A stretch of 64,000 bases of DNA from Pteria penguin (lineage: Eukaryota > Mollusca > Bivalvia > Pterioida > Pteriidae). The stretch is taken from assembly GCA_035048485.1 (NCBI GenBank), contig CM068590.1:2947093-3011092 (forward strand). The letters are read 5' to 3'. Shown one piece after another: positions 47,070 through 60,300 of the stretch. A program made the translations under genes and the position numbers. Within the stretch, counting starts at the first letter, position 1. Every line of letters begins with the position of its first letter. The notes below the pieces were generated by a model. That model had not been told where the DNA came from, made no database searches, and saw nothing but the letters and a program-made list of their open reading frames with translations.

Positions 47070-47172
47070 TTATAACCACTAGACTGGTGTCGCTGCTGAA
47101 CGAGGGCATCAGAAGTCTAGTTTTCAGTGCTTTTGTACTGAAGTGAAATATGTATATAGGTGTTCTAATATT
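47070..47172 (+). repeat. Hammerhead-associated repeat module, unit C
   Basis: Contains GGTGTCGCTGCTG with an internal deletion removing the GGTGGAC block, then GAGGGCATCAGAAGTCTAG. Confidence 0.6.
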
Positions 47173-47179
47173 TATTCCA

Positions 47180-48395
47180 ATACACATCTGTGAATTTAAT
47201 TCTAATTCGAAGACTGAATATAAATAAAACAATTTGAATAATAGTAAAATAATGTAAATACCATACACTAAGAAAAGACGAACCAAACACCGGACGATGC
47301 TGTTCGGCTTGAGTTGGGTTTCATTGATTCAGGTACCATGTGGAATCCTCAATAATTCTGGGTAAATACGCAAAGGGCAGATAACTCAGAACAACAACAA
47401 GACAACAGATTGAAAAACGAAAATAGTGGCACCTTCTCTTTTCACCTGTCTCCGGTTTTGACGCTTTAACATACCATTTGTAGTTACGATATATGCTAAA
47501 ACAGCTGAAAATAAAATATATCTCATAACTATAATGATATAAGTCTGATTTTGCATTCCGTCGTTTTACTTTATTCAGTTAATTATTCTATAACGGGAAG
47601 GTGGAAAGGAGACAATTGAAGACAATATGTTTTAAAGTTCATTTATTCATTTATTACAAATTCTGTCTACTACATATTATTATAAGTCATTGTCATTCCT
47701 ATCCTTGCTTTCTTTCGATAGTATATACAATTTAGGTTTTACACACACAGGGTTTGTGTAGGAGGTTTTCTGATGGAAGAATGTGGCAATAAAGTTATTA
47801 TTTTCAAAAAGTAAATGAAATATACGTACTATCTCAGTCCTAAACTTAATAATTCATGATGTAAATGGTCAACTATTCATCATCATCAATGTCAATAATG
47901 GTAGGTTGCATCGATTCCTGAAAACAATCTCTGTCACTTGTTCTTTTTCTGTCTAATTCTATGTTCTTTGGACTCTGCAATGCCCCTTACACATTCAACA
48001 TTGAATATAATTCCAATGCAGTAAATATAGTCACTTCATTCCTAATTTCTCCGCTATTTGCTGAAATCCTGATCTAGGTTACCTGCAAATTCACACATTT
48101 GTTTTAGTATTCAGTCTGCCATAAAGCGTATGACTTACTTTTAAAGAATGTCGTTCGTTTCCTGTCTTCCAGTGAATCACAGAAAAAATCAAGTTTTAAA
48201 CCTAAATTTCCGATTTTTGTCCTATATACGTATGTGACAATACAGGTATTATTCCCAACACGGTTGATGAAAAATATGTATCATCTAAATTAGATAAGTA
48301 GCAATTCATAATGTATATAGCCAGTTATAGAAAGTTATAGAAAGAAATTGCTATCGAGTGGTCGCAATAATTCTGAATTCAGAATTGATACTCTA
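47180..48395. other. 3' flank of NHL copy C, no gene seen
   Basis: Collinear with 2155-3230 and 24485-25555, plus a roughly 150-base insertion at about 47575-47725 that A and B lack. The CAT tract is reduced to three units at 47879-47888. Confidence 0.5.
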
Positions 48396-48399
48396 AAAC

Positions 48400-49255
48400 T
48401 TTTAAAAAAAAGAAAACAAAAGACATCTGACCAGGCAATTCATTAAGGACATGCACATAAATATAATAGTGGTAAAACACATAAAACGACAAATATCCGA
48501 TTGTACTTCAGTTATGATATCAACTTAAGATGTTGAATTAAAGTAACTAACTTCATTCAATTTGTGTATTTAACTGCTTTACGGGTGCCCAATTTTCCAA
48601 CTCGCCGCAAAAGTAGTGCAATCAAAGAACACACATTTAATAATGATAAATAATCCATACAGAGAACAAGGATCAACAGGTTTCTTAAGACGAGAGGTCA
48701 TTGTAGATTTAACACAAGAAACCTTCTATGGAATAATATGCTAGTATCAAAAATACCCACTTGTTTTAAAATGGAACAACGTCTGTTTAATACATTTCAT
48801 AAATAAAACGATGTATTTAATGGACACTACCGAAGCAGGAAATTATTTTTTACGAGTTCACTCTTACCATGGCACAGGATTAAACTTTGAAATTGACTAA
48901 TCCGAAAGAGGACACTGATGAGTCATTACATAATTCGAACTATACTGGTCGGAAAGGTTAATCCGAATGTTACTTATAGACCATTTCAAGTGTTAACTGC
49001 ACAACTTGGAACAATAACAGCATTTAAAACTGTACGCTGATGGATATTTTTAGAATTTGTTCTTTAGAGTAACGTTTGCTGCTTTAATTGACCGCAGTAA
49101 GTTGGTATCGTAACCATATCACAAACGAATATTTTTGTAATGTCGTTTTTCCGTGTAAATTTTACTATTATCATGTTTTGTGTGCATGTCCTTGGTGACT
49201 TGTGTCATACAGCTTGGTCAGATGTCTTCTGTTTTCTCTTTTGTTATCATGTGTT
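48400..49255. repeat. Foldback repeat with ~190-bp inverted arms, unit C
   Basis: Third copy of the element at 3236-4085 and 25558-26410, with small indels. A duplicated TCATGTTTTGTGTGCATGTC-type block continues to about 49300. Confidence 0.55.
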
Positions 49256-49299
49256 ATGTGCATGTCCTTGCTGATTTGATCATTTGTGTCATACAGCTG

Positions 49300-50199
49300 A
49301 TTTTAACGAACTTCCGGATTTACATCTCTTCCGAATTCACCTTTCTCACCGGAAGACCTGCTGGCCCAGGGTAAAAATATACAACCAGCTGAGATACGGT
49401 AGTTATCCTTCTTGAAGGTGGTTGTATATCATTCTGTTTTCATTATGATAAGTATGCTATATCCTACTGTTCTTATTAAACACTTCATATCTCTTACACA
49501 TGACTGTAACTAATCGGTCATTTCCGTCATTGAACAATATTTTATGGAAAATGAAGGAGAAGAATCTATTTTAAAACATCCTTTATAAAACGAAAGCTCA
49601 CTTACTATATATAAAAAATGCACTACATAAATTTGAGTTGGATAAACAGAAACTTTTTATATTTAACTTTTACAAAATTTTTGATGATCTTATTTGATAA
49701 GCATGAGTTAACGTTTTTGAATGAAATATTGAAAATAACATTATCCATTGAAAAACCGTAATATATATATATTATCTCAAATCGGTGTATAATGTATAAA
49801 GAATCGGTGTTAAAAGACATGAAGTCATGATGTATGGTGCACTACATTAATTGACGTATATATGTTATATGACATCCAATGGATTATACACATACCAGTC
49901 TATGATATATATTGATCATATAATTACATTAAGATATTTTGAAATATAAGTTTGAGAAGTGCATTACATAAAATCAAATAATGCATAGACTACTTTTTTC
50001 TTCTTTCTATATATGGATATAAATTGCCATTTTCATTTCTTCATTTCTACTTATGTATAAATTGTAAATTACACACCAAACTAAATTGCATTTTCCTTTA
50101 TTAAATAGGATTTATTAATGCTTTGCTGGTATATTTTTTCTTTTTTTTTTTTGGCACTGCTTGAACAATACGTTATTTAACTCAATTTTAAAAAGACGT
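49300..50199. other. Intergenic, includes empty site for the Poseidon-type element
   Basis: Around 49670-49690 the sequence passes directly from the left flank seen in A and B to the right flank seen in B (28485 onward), with no element between them. Confidence 0.6.
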
Positions 50200-50660
50200 T
50201 TTATAAAAGAGGCAACAGAAGATATCTGACAAAGCTGTATGACACAAATCACCAAGGACATGCATATAAAATATGATGATGTTTTCTGTATATGTAACAA
50301 AAATCGTTTGGGTTGTAAATTCATTTTGAAATGGAGTCAGGAAATCATAAAAATGGAGCCCATGCAAGTACTTGATTTCACAGTGTCTAATATGTTTGTA
50401 TCTACTCTCCGTGATTAAGATGTTGGTAAATTGATTTCTCTTCCGAGAGAGAAAACTGAAGACATCTGACAAAGCTGCATGACAAAAATCACCAAGGACA
50501 TGAAGAAACAGTAGAATATACACGGAAAAACGACAATACAAAAATATTTGATTGTGCTGCGGGTTACGATACCGACTCAGGACGGCCAATTGAAGTAACA
50601 AACGCCATACAATTGGTGTGGTTAACCGGTTTACCGCGCCCACTTTCCCACTCACCGTAA
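50200..50660 (+). repeat. ~190-bp repeat family, two partial arms, unit C
   Basis: Equivalent to 30837-31265. The LINE insertion site (TATAAAAGAGG, about 50201-50211) is intact here. A 164-codon minus-strand frame across the repeats has no domain. Confidence 0.55.
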
Positions 50661-51330
50661 ATGCAACACAATCAGAGGACACACATTAAAAAATTTATAA
50701 AAAAAAAAGTTCTCCACATAGGGGACAAGAATCAACAGGTTTCTCAAAGAGAGAGGTCATAAAGATTTTATTGCACACGAAAAGTTTATAGAATATGTTG
50801 CTATCAAAAATATGTAAGGCGACATCGTAATAAGTAAACGTACTCTGCCCGTCTGTAAGCCTGTAGGTGTTTACAAGGTATACATCATTTTCCCCTACTC
50901 CTTTTTAGATATTGGATCAGTACCTACATTTGTTCACAACAATCTGAAATACACACATCCAATTCATTTTCATATAGACACGGAGTGTCATCATTTTAAG
51001 CACGGAAATTGGAAACTCTATATTGATGATTTGTTTTGATTAAAATACCTCGTATCTAACTGATGTAGACATGTCAAAGTTTGAACTCAACCAGGAAGTA
51101 TTTCCCTATAGGTTTTAATATCAATTAGTTTCTGGTAGGGATTTTTTAAAGCCTGCGATCACTTCTAATGGAAAATTGCTGACTCCGCCTCTGATTAAAT
51201 AGAATGGCATTAACCAATCCATCACGGATGGTGGCGGCCAAGGTATATGCCAAATGAGATGATGAAAGCAAGCATAGAACGTCATGAATATAAGTTGCTT
51301 ATATGACATTCACTGCATCAATTACATATT

Positions 51331-52210
51331 GTCAAGAGAAGACAGAGCACAACTGGCCAGGCTTTATGAAAATAACCTAATTGATCAGGAGAGTCATTAG
51401 ATATGAGATCAAAGCGGTATCGGCATTTGGGGATCATTTTTATTTACAATTAAATGATGTGGTAGATGGCAATATGTGGTTTTTTTATTCAGTGTTTGAT
51501 AGGGGAGAGTCGGTATGTGGTTACTGTACTGAATCTTTTATCTAAAAACCAGGGTTAAATTGATGTCGAAAAGGAATGGCTAGCTAATACTAATATGTAA
51601 TATATATTGGACCATTTGAGGTGTTTTGACCTCTTCAGTCATGCTTGAAACTGTGTTAATCAAAGTTTGACCTATAAGCTAGACCCAAAGAACCAGTATT
51701 CGATTTTTTCGCTATACAGAGTAACTTCACTTCTTGGACGGTATCCGACGTAAAAGAATTATGACGTCATCAAATTCTATCGAAACTGATATAAAACTCA
51801 GGGAAATGATAGGCCACAAATGATGTTTTCATTGGAATTTGTTGACGTTATAATTGTTTTACGTCAGCTATCGTCCCAAATGGGAAGTAACGTTTGACGA
51901 AAAGATTCAATAGGGACAATGCACGGGGAGACACATTTTAACCTATTCTTCGATTGGGTAAAAATGGAGTTTTACCTTCACATTCTGCGTTGACGCTTCA
52001 AAAAGCTCGTCCTGTTTCAAGAAGGTCTCTGGCATTAGCTAAAACTCTTTCTGCTTTAGGCAAGTCTGCTCTAAATAGATGCAGCCTGTAGATAGTGCAA
52101 AAAAAAAGCACACACACACAAAGAAAATAAACACACACTCGAAACTAAAGAAGAAAAAGAAAAACCCAAAATATAAAACATAATAATAAACAAAATAAAA
52201 TATTTTTATT
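51331..52210. other. Unit C-specific insertion
   Basis: About 870 bases absent from A and B, bounded by sequence matching 6330 and 6390 of unit A. It contains the MITE-like element at 51706-51905 and otherwise nothing recognised. Confidence 0.5.
51706..51905. mobile_element. MITE-like palindromic element 1
   Basis: About 65-bp terminal inverted repeats: left TTTTCGCTATACAGAGTAAC with GACGTAAAAGAATTATGACG, right the inverse with CGTTATAATTGTTTTACGTC and GGGAAGTAACGTTTGACGAA. No coding capacity. Related to 62222-62410. Confidence 0.65.
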
Positions 52211-52639
52211 GCCATGCTTTAACAATAAAATTATTTTCAGGAAGCCTTCATGTGTGGGATTGTGTTCTGCAACCAGGCATTGTAGATATAGAATTATAAG
52301 TCGCAACAAATGAAACTAAAGATATATATTTATTCTTTATCTTTTCTTTTCTTTTAGCACACTTATTTTTCTAATTGTAAATCTACCATTTTATATAATA
52401 TGTCGGTATACTTTATATAATTATTCTTCTATAATTGTATATAGTTTGATAATTTTATACGCGGTATAGCTTTAGATACCAGAATCCGAAATGTATTTTG
52501 AAATTAACATCAGTCAATTTGAACGCTATGCTTACGCGCGTAATAATGACGATATGACGTCATCATTTATCTTAGTTTAGAAACTTATGTATCTTTGAAA
52601 CGTAAACATGGATTTTATATAGCTTTCTATTAGTCATCT

Positions 52640-52700
52640 CAAAAATTGCTTGATAAAGGTCGTGAGGCCTAAAATTTGCAATACAGAGTGTTTGTGTTTC
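52640..52700 (+). mobile_element. Penelope-like 3' end with degraded hammerhead-like motif
   Basis: GCTTGATAAAGGTCGTGAGG followed by CCTAAAATTTGCAATACAGA: the order of a Penelope-like terminal motif, but with UAAAA where GAAA is expected. About 52370-52740 replaces the A-type 3' flank of exon 5. Confidence 0.4.
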
Positions 52701-52748
52701 TTTACTTTTCATGTACCGTATTTCCCTTTGGAGGACTTCTTCGAATCT

Positions 52749-53276
52749 TTATGTGCTCGTCACTTCGTATTCTCTCGCCCCTATTTCGTCTACGATGAGT
52801 GACTCATAGAAGTTCACGGAATTGTTGTCATTCAGCACTTCTTTAGAGTTATCACTGACTTCACAATCCTGTCTTAAGTCTAAGCCCTGGTTCTCTATAT
52901 ATGTATCTTTTCGTACTTCTCTTGATTCATCGCTGACTTCGCCCGTGTCATAAGTATCTCTCTTTACCTGAAACCCTATTCCTCCAAGTTCCAAAGCGTC
53001 ATGTTGAGCTTGCACTATAGTTTGTTCAAATTCCAAATCATTCTTTTTATTTTGCTCTGAAGTGTTTCTGGTGTTATTTCTTTTTCCAAGATAAAATGAC
53101 AATAAAGATGCAATAATGACCGTAGAAAGATACAGAACAATGCTAAGTGTCGCCAAGATAGAACTCGGAACTTTCTCGTCGCATTCATTTGACTTCATCA
53201 CGTCGCCTTCATCAATTGCTTCAAGTATACCACAAGTATTATTTGAAAATTTATAAATCATAACAATGTAAGACAA
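52749..53276 (-). pseudogene. EGF gene C, orphaned exon 5 (membrane exon), open frame
   Basis: Open for 175 codons: membrane segment (SIVLYLSTVIIASLLSFYLG), GKR, then only one 14-residue repeat, then a tail similar to A (FYESLIVDEIGAREYEV). The CAG acceptor of unit A (GACTCAGATAC) is altered to GACCAATACAC here, and the donor of exon 4 is also changed, so inclusion in the mRNA is doubtful. The frame itself is undamaged. Confidence 0.65.
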
Positions 53277-53599
53277 TAAAGTGTATTGGTCAACGGAAAG
53301 TTTAAGTTGGAGTTAAGGAGAATGTTTAAAAAAGGAAATGTTTTATTCAAATAGCCTCAGATACACACTGCAGCATTCTTATAAATATGTATTAATATAT
53401 ATATATACACCTGCCTAATGCAATGCATCAACATTAAGACCTTTGCAACGTGCAAACCAATAACATTGCGAAAGATCTTATTGTGAAGATCAATTTCATT
53501 TCTTTATCTTTTTATATTTTTCTTTATATTATGTGAATTCAACAACAAAATTTTACGTAAAGAGTAATTAAATAGGAAGGAATTACCCTTTTCTAACTT

Positions 53600-53722
53600 C
53601 TTTTCCTATATCCTTTTTTGGGGACAACATTATACGTTAAGACCACATTTGCATGTGTTTTTGCAGTTGATTCGGTAAATATCAGGGAGACAGGTTTCAT
53701 TACAATTTGCTTCTTTGACAAT
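53600..53722 (-). pseudogene. Decayed EGF exon, unit C
   Basis: Minus-strand translation ANCNETCLPDIYRINCKNTC then KCGLNV and a stop; better preserved than the unit A and B copies. No usable splice sites seen. Confidence 0.55.
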
Positions 53723-53796
53723 CTAGATATACAGAAATTTATATCTTAGCAATGAATTCACCAGCAGCAGTTAAAGATTCATTCTACATATAACTT

Positions 53797-53978
53797 TCAT
53801 TTATCAGGATAAGAGAATGTGAATGAACTGCCTTTTTCTAATCTAAACTCTCTGCATCCATTATCTGGATTACAATACTCGTATGGATCACATTTACACG
53901 TATTGGTGCAGTTTATTCCGTAAGTATCATGATTGCAGTTTTCTTTACAATCTGATCCACTTTTGCCCTTTGAACAAG
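53797..53978 (-). CDS. EGF gene C, terminal exon 4 with read-through stop
   Basis: The first 147 nt (53832-53978) match exon 4 of A; the next 35 nt are former intron. Acceptor TTTTTTGTAG is intact. Confidence 0.65.
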
Positions 53979-54334
53979 CTACAAAAAATATAATAAACAA
54001 ATGAAGTAAATATAATCAGAACTGGGATATTTGGATAACACTTTAACATGGTGGTACAGTGAATAGCATTGTGATCGTCTCTAGGCACAGTTACTGAGTA
54101 GCTTCCCCCCCCCCCTCCAATTTCTGTGGGACTCAGTTATCGTGCGACGATGAGCACACTGTACATCAGAAAGATGCCGTCACCATATACGTGAAATAAT
54201 CATGGAGTGACTTAAAACAATAATCAAACCATACATTATTATTTCTCATGCTATTAATCTCGATTTTTGCCATATATAGAAGACCATAAATCATATATTA
54301 ATAAGTTTGATGTGATTTGTAGATTTATGTAGTT

Positions 54335-54381
<47 letters not shown>

Positions 54382-57300
54382 TCAACTACTACTACTACTA
54401 CTACTACTTCTTCTACTACTACTACTAGTAGTAGTAGTAGCAGCAGCAGTAGTAGTAGAAGAAGAAGTAGCTATTTCTATGTTTTTGCACTTTTAATTCA
54501 ATTTAATTTAAACTGACAATGGCGTTGTCCACAGATTTAAATACCATTACACAAATGTACAATATTTACTATAATATGAGAAAACACTACTATTTTACTT
54601 TGTGTCCCAGACTGTCGATGAAAATTAACCAAAAATTAAGGTACACGTAAACTGTCAAAAGTTTGATATAACGGGTGTTTATAAATGTTTAGGTGTAGGG
54701 TTTATATATAGTTAAGATAGGGAAAGTTTGGCAATCGATGATCTCCGAGTTTTTTTCGATTACGCTTTGAAATTCTTAAATACTACCAAAAGGAGCACGT
54801 GACTACGGAGAATTATTGACGTTTCAATTCTAGAATTTCACTTATGAGAAATCGAAGTGCAAATTTGTTTTTCAAGTATTGGATAGATATCGTTGTTTTC
54901 TTTTTGACTTGTTCACTTGTAATCCTTTTGCTTAAACTAATTTTAAAGACTATTCTTCAAATTATGTGCCTACATGTCACGAGGTTATTATAGATATATA
55001 TCTAACGGTTGCTTACTCTATAATATAGATGTTTAAATTCATATTACATAGGTTCATATGATATTTTTCGTCTACTATTTATGCACAGAAAAGAAAAAAT
55101 GAAGAGATGTATGTGGCATAAAATGAAAATAAAGCAAGTGAATGATGATCTTTTTATTGTAGTATGTAATTTTTTTCATCAATCATGTATAAGGCGAATG
55201 CTATAATTATAATTTGGACTTCTTAAAAAGAAACAAGAAAAAAGAGGAGTTAATGGCTCAGTTATGTGGCAGAGGTCACCATGTAGCTATGTAAAGATGA
55301 TGGATAAATCCAAACCACAAGTCCAAAAATCATGAAACCATAGGACATACAAAATCAGTGAAAATGAAAAACAAATGGAAAATAACAAAATATGTCTACT
55401 TGAAAAGCATATGTGAACCCCTGTGATGGAGTGAGATCAGGTGCCCGGGGAGAGTGAGCATCTCCTGCTTGCTAGCAACACCCGTCACATATACCCCGTA
55501 GAAAGAGTCAAATCGTGTGTATTCCATATGTATCTATATATGGAGAAGTCGAAGTAGATAACCTTCTAGTATAGAAGGTGTCAAATCTGTGTAAAGTGAT
55601 CGGAATCGGTCTCAGTCCAGAATATCATTTAAAATGTTAAAATGTCATTTATCTGTGAGTAAAATTGAAGCCAAGAGCCAATTGTTTTTTTCCTTGCGAA
55701 AGCAAAGACTGAATGAACTCAGCTTCGTATGAATAAAGGAATATGTCAGCCAGAAGCGGAGCACAGTTAGTGCCCATTGGAATGCCGACAATTTGTTGAA
55801 AAACCTTACCTCCAAACACCACAAAAATGTTATCGATAAGAAAGTTCAACATCTGAATGACAGCTGTTTCAGTGTATTTATTTTTGGAATCAGAATTTTC
55901 CCTAACAAAGTAAGTTTTATCGTGGCCTATTACTATATATTTGAATTTGCGGCTTCCGTTTTTACTAGTAAATGCATTTTGAATAATTTCCGCTAATCTA
56001 TACAATACATGAATATAAATAATATACTAGCACATATAACACATTACAAAAATATTTGATTATAGTGCAAGTACGATACCGACTTAGGACGGTCATTTAA
56101 TTTGACAAAAGCCAAACAAATGGTGTGGTTAACAATATTCATAGATATTTCAGTGACTTACTTTCGTTCACGACTTTAGATATACATCCATACACAGAGC
56201 TACAATACTGATAATCCAGGCAATCACACCGTTGTCTGCATCTATATCCATAGGAACCATAACCACAGTTGTATCTGCAGTTCACTCCAGTCTTTCCTCC
56301 TGGGCATTCTAAAAATGTAATAAAAGATCTTAAATAAAAAGTCTAGTATGTTCTTCATTACTCACAAGAATGAAATACAAAACCTATTAAAATTATATAA
56401 AAATGATATTGTCATCCTCTTTATTTCAAAATGGGATAATTTATTCGATTATTCAATTTTCTTTTTATTTCTTACGTTCTAAACATATCATCTTATAAGA
56501 CAATCTAAATGTTGGATATCCTCTAAGACCTACTTGCAAAAATGGAATAATAGATATAGAAAATATATACATTTGAATTTAGTGCACCAGATGCGCATTT
56601 CGACAACTTATGTCTCTTCAGTGATGCTCATGGCCGAATGGTTGGAAATCTCATATAATATAAATGTATGAAGAGCAGTATTGAAACCAAAATGACCGAA
56701 AAAGTGAACCAAAGAATCAATCTAAGGACAGAGCTATGCCTGGGGGGGATTCTCCTTAGTTTTAGAGTAATTTACATAATTCTATCACGGCAAATTTTAA
56801 GTATATATTTTAAGTCAGTACAAAAGCACTGAAAACTAGACTTATGATGCCCTCGGGGACTATCAGTCCACCAGCAGTGACACCGGCCTAGTGGTTATAA
56901 TAGATATAGAAAATATATACATTTGAATTTAGTGCACAAACTTGTTTCATCAAAGTCTTTTCAGTTTTTGCAGAAGATGAAACTGAAAATATTTAACATA
57001 AATTTTCTTTAGGAAATCTCACACCCACATGCACATCGGAATCATTTATTAATAAGAATTAAATTTACTGCCATTACAAATCAAAGTACTTACAGTACTG
57101 GTAGCCGGGCTTTTAGTAACTGGTCAAGTAGCAAAAGATTAAATTGCACTTAAAATACAGTTGATAACAAATTCAAGGACAGACGAATTTACACATTTCA
57201 TTATGGAAAAACAATTCTTAAGTAATAGTGAAATGAGGTTTATCTGACACGACCACACGAAAATATGAATAATTTTATGCTGAAGGCAGTTTATTAAAAA

Positions 57301-60300
57301 TGTCAAATTATTTGCCCTCTTACTATCAGTATCGAGTATAATTTAAACAGTAGGTGAAAAAAATCTATTTTGAAATCAAAGTCAATATCCATTGTCAAAA
57401 TATTAAAGAGTTCGGCCGGTATGGTAAAACAATTGGCCGCTCTGGTGTGGACCGTTTTTCTTGGGCCGTTTTGACTATAACTCTCTGGATTAATATTGTT
57501 TAGTACAATTTCACTTGCATTGACAATGCATGGCCATTAAACCTACTCTGTTTAGCAGGATGTTCTATCTTTCCCTGAAAAATTCTACAGATCTTCCATA
57601 GAAACTCAACATATCTTGAAAGTAGCCGACGATTCGAACAGTAATGCATGAAAACAAAATTCAATTATTGCTTCTTTTTTTGTTCAAAATTGCAAAAATT
57701 TAGATATTACGGAGCAAATCCGAGAGAAAACTGAAATAATACTTGGGTTTATTTGTCACCATTCATTAAACTGTCGACATTAGATTAAACTACATCTTGA
57801 TTACTACTTTGTTGGAAATGACGTCGATTTGAGAATAATGTCAGACATGATAAATCAGCACAGGGAAAAATACATGTACCCGTTTTCTTTCTGCCAAGCG
57901 ATAAGGTAATGAGCAATACACAGCGCTATACCAATGTTTATGTTTGACGCTTGAATTAGACACATGCTTAGAACTATCGGCAAAAATAAACATAGGGAAA
58001 CCCCTCACATACACATATACACAAATGTTAGACCAGTTGGCAATGTCATACCTCTCCATATCTTAAAATATCTAGACAGTGACCATAACGAGACTGACTG
58101 AGGGTCAAGTGACGCGTTATCGGTTATTTTTAAATCACTGGATTTCGTTTTGTTTTATTCATTTAGCCTAGAATCAACAAATATTGACAATTAATTACAT
58201 CCCCCATGCCAGGGACGTATATATCTAAATTTAGGTATACGTGTATACGTCCCTGTCGACGCTAAACATCACACGTCTCTCATAACTTACATTAAATACT
58301 GTATAATAATGTTGTGTATGCTACTGCAGACGAATTACATCTACATGCAATGTGTACTACTTTTAATCAGTTATCTGTCCATACGGTCTGTGCTGTAATT
58401 AACACTATTCTGTCTAGCTCTTCTCGCAGTGATATCAAGCAAGTGCAGGTAACTTCAGTCTACGAAAATACACATGTATTTTCAATGTTACATACAATTA
58501 ATGATCCAATAAAGATTCAATACGTTCTGAATATTATAATGCTAGGAATTACACCAGGGATTGTGTTTTGAAGCGCAAGAACACATTGAGTGAGAAAGAG
58601 GGCTTTAAAATTTATAATTAGACTGCCTCGCTTTGAGAATCGTGCACGGCGGCTATAGCCTTGGCTTATGCCCTCGGCATTAAGCCCGGCTAAAAAGAAA
58701 AAACAAAAGAAAAAGAATGAAAGAAATCACAAAACAGATTCTGAAGAGTGAAGAGTATCCTGTTAGAAAAAACTTAAAATGTAATTCATTCAATGTAATG
58801 CACTGCACATGCATAAAATTTTAAACTATTTAAGTGACACTCACCGTAACAACTGCCGTCTACGGCCATCGAATTGTTACAACACACTGTAAAGCTGCAA
58901 GGATTCAAGTATATACTCAGGGACTTTAGAAATGCCTATATGCTTTTTTTTTCATGTAAAAACATAAATGTTCTGAAAATGAATCGATTTGAATATCTGC
59001 TTCATATTGTGTGATTGCGGTAACTTTCATGCTATCGGCGAGACAAATCACTCAACCATAACGTAATACTGCGCTTTTCAAAAAGTACTCGACCACGTCC
59101 TCTACATTGAATCATTTTTTTCAGAAATAACGTATACTGGTACCTAGTGCCTTTACCTATCCTGATTTCAAACTTTGCTTCATTAAAACTAACGCGTGAA
59201 ATGCCGAGACTGTCTGAGCAACAGAGGTATGTTGTTCTTGGCCTTGTGGACGCAGGCGTAAATCAAGGTATCATCGCAGGACGCTTCAACGTCCATTTGT
59301 CTACAATCACGAGACTTGTACGGAAGTATCGGACCACAGGAAGTGTTAAGGATCGTCCTCGAAGTGGTCAGCCACCCGTAACGACAAGTTGGTTTTTTTA
59401 CGTGTTTTCGTCACACCACGAATATTTAAAGTATATGGTGACGACATCTGCCTGATGCGGGGCATACAAATTTTGACCTTTGCAAACGGACCCATCCGAA
59501 ACAATGAGATCTTTAACGTGCCATGCATACCACGACACGGGGCCTTGGTTTTTACTGTCTCATCCGAAAGACATGACACAGGCATGACCAGAGCGACACT
59601 CGAACCCCGGCCTCCCGATCAGGAGTTCGACGCGATACCACCAGGCAACGCCGGCTTCGTAACGACAAGACGTCAAGACGTTTTTACAAGGCAACGTCAT
59701 CTACGTGACAGGTTTGCGACAGCCGCAAACACGTCAAGAGCTGTGATAGGTCGTCACGGTAGGCAAATCCACCCCAGGACAGTACGCTGACGATTGAAAG
59801 AGCAAGGTTTGTTATGCCGTCGCCCATTGAAAGGCTTGATACTAACTCCTCGCCACCGAAGAAATCGTCTGACCTGGTCCCGGAACATACTTGCTAATCG
59901 ACGTAATTGACATGACGTAGTGTTCAGCGACGAATCAATTCAATTTGTCTATGGCTGACGGAAGACAGCGCATTTATAGGAGACGCAATGGACGTTTTGC
60001 CGCAAACTGCATAATTGAGCGTAACAAATTTGGCGGGGGTTGTGTCATGGTTTGGGGAGCCATCAATCAACATTTCAAGTCAGCACTAGTTATGTTAAGG
60101 AACACCCTTACCGCGAGGCGCTACATCGATGACGTTTTACAACCTGAGCTCCTTCCACTATTTCAGCGTCTTCAAACTGTCAACAATCCGTTGACGTTTC
60201 AACAATACAACGCACGTCCGCACACGGCTGGAGTCACCTTAAACTTTCTAAACATCCAGGGAATTAATGTTATGGATTTCCCAGCACGTTCACCCGACCT

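Noticed and set aside
50188..50682. 164-codon minus-strand frame with hydrophobic stretches
   Set aside because: It runs across two copies of the ~190-bp repeat, and similar frames appear wherever that repeat occurs (for example 30656-30994).
58314..58571. 85-codon frame in intron 2 of EGF gene C
   Set aside because: No recognised domain and no second copy; kept only as a note.
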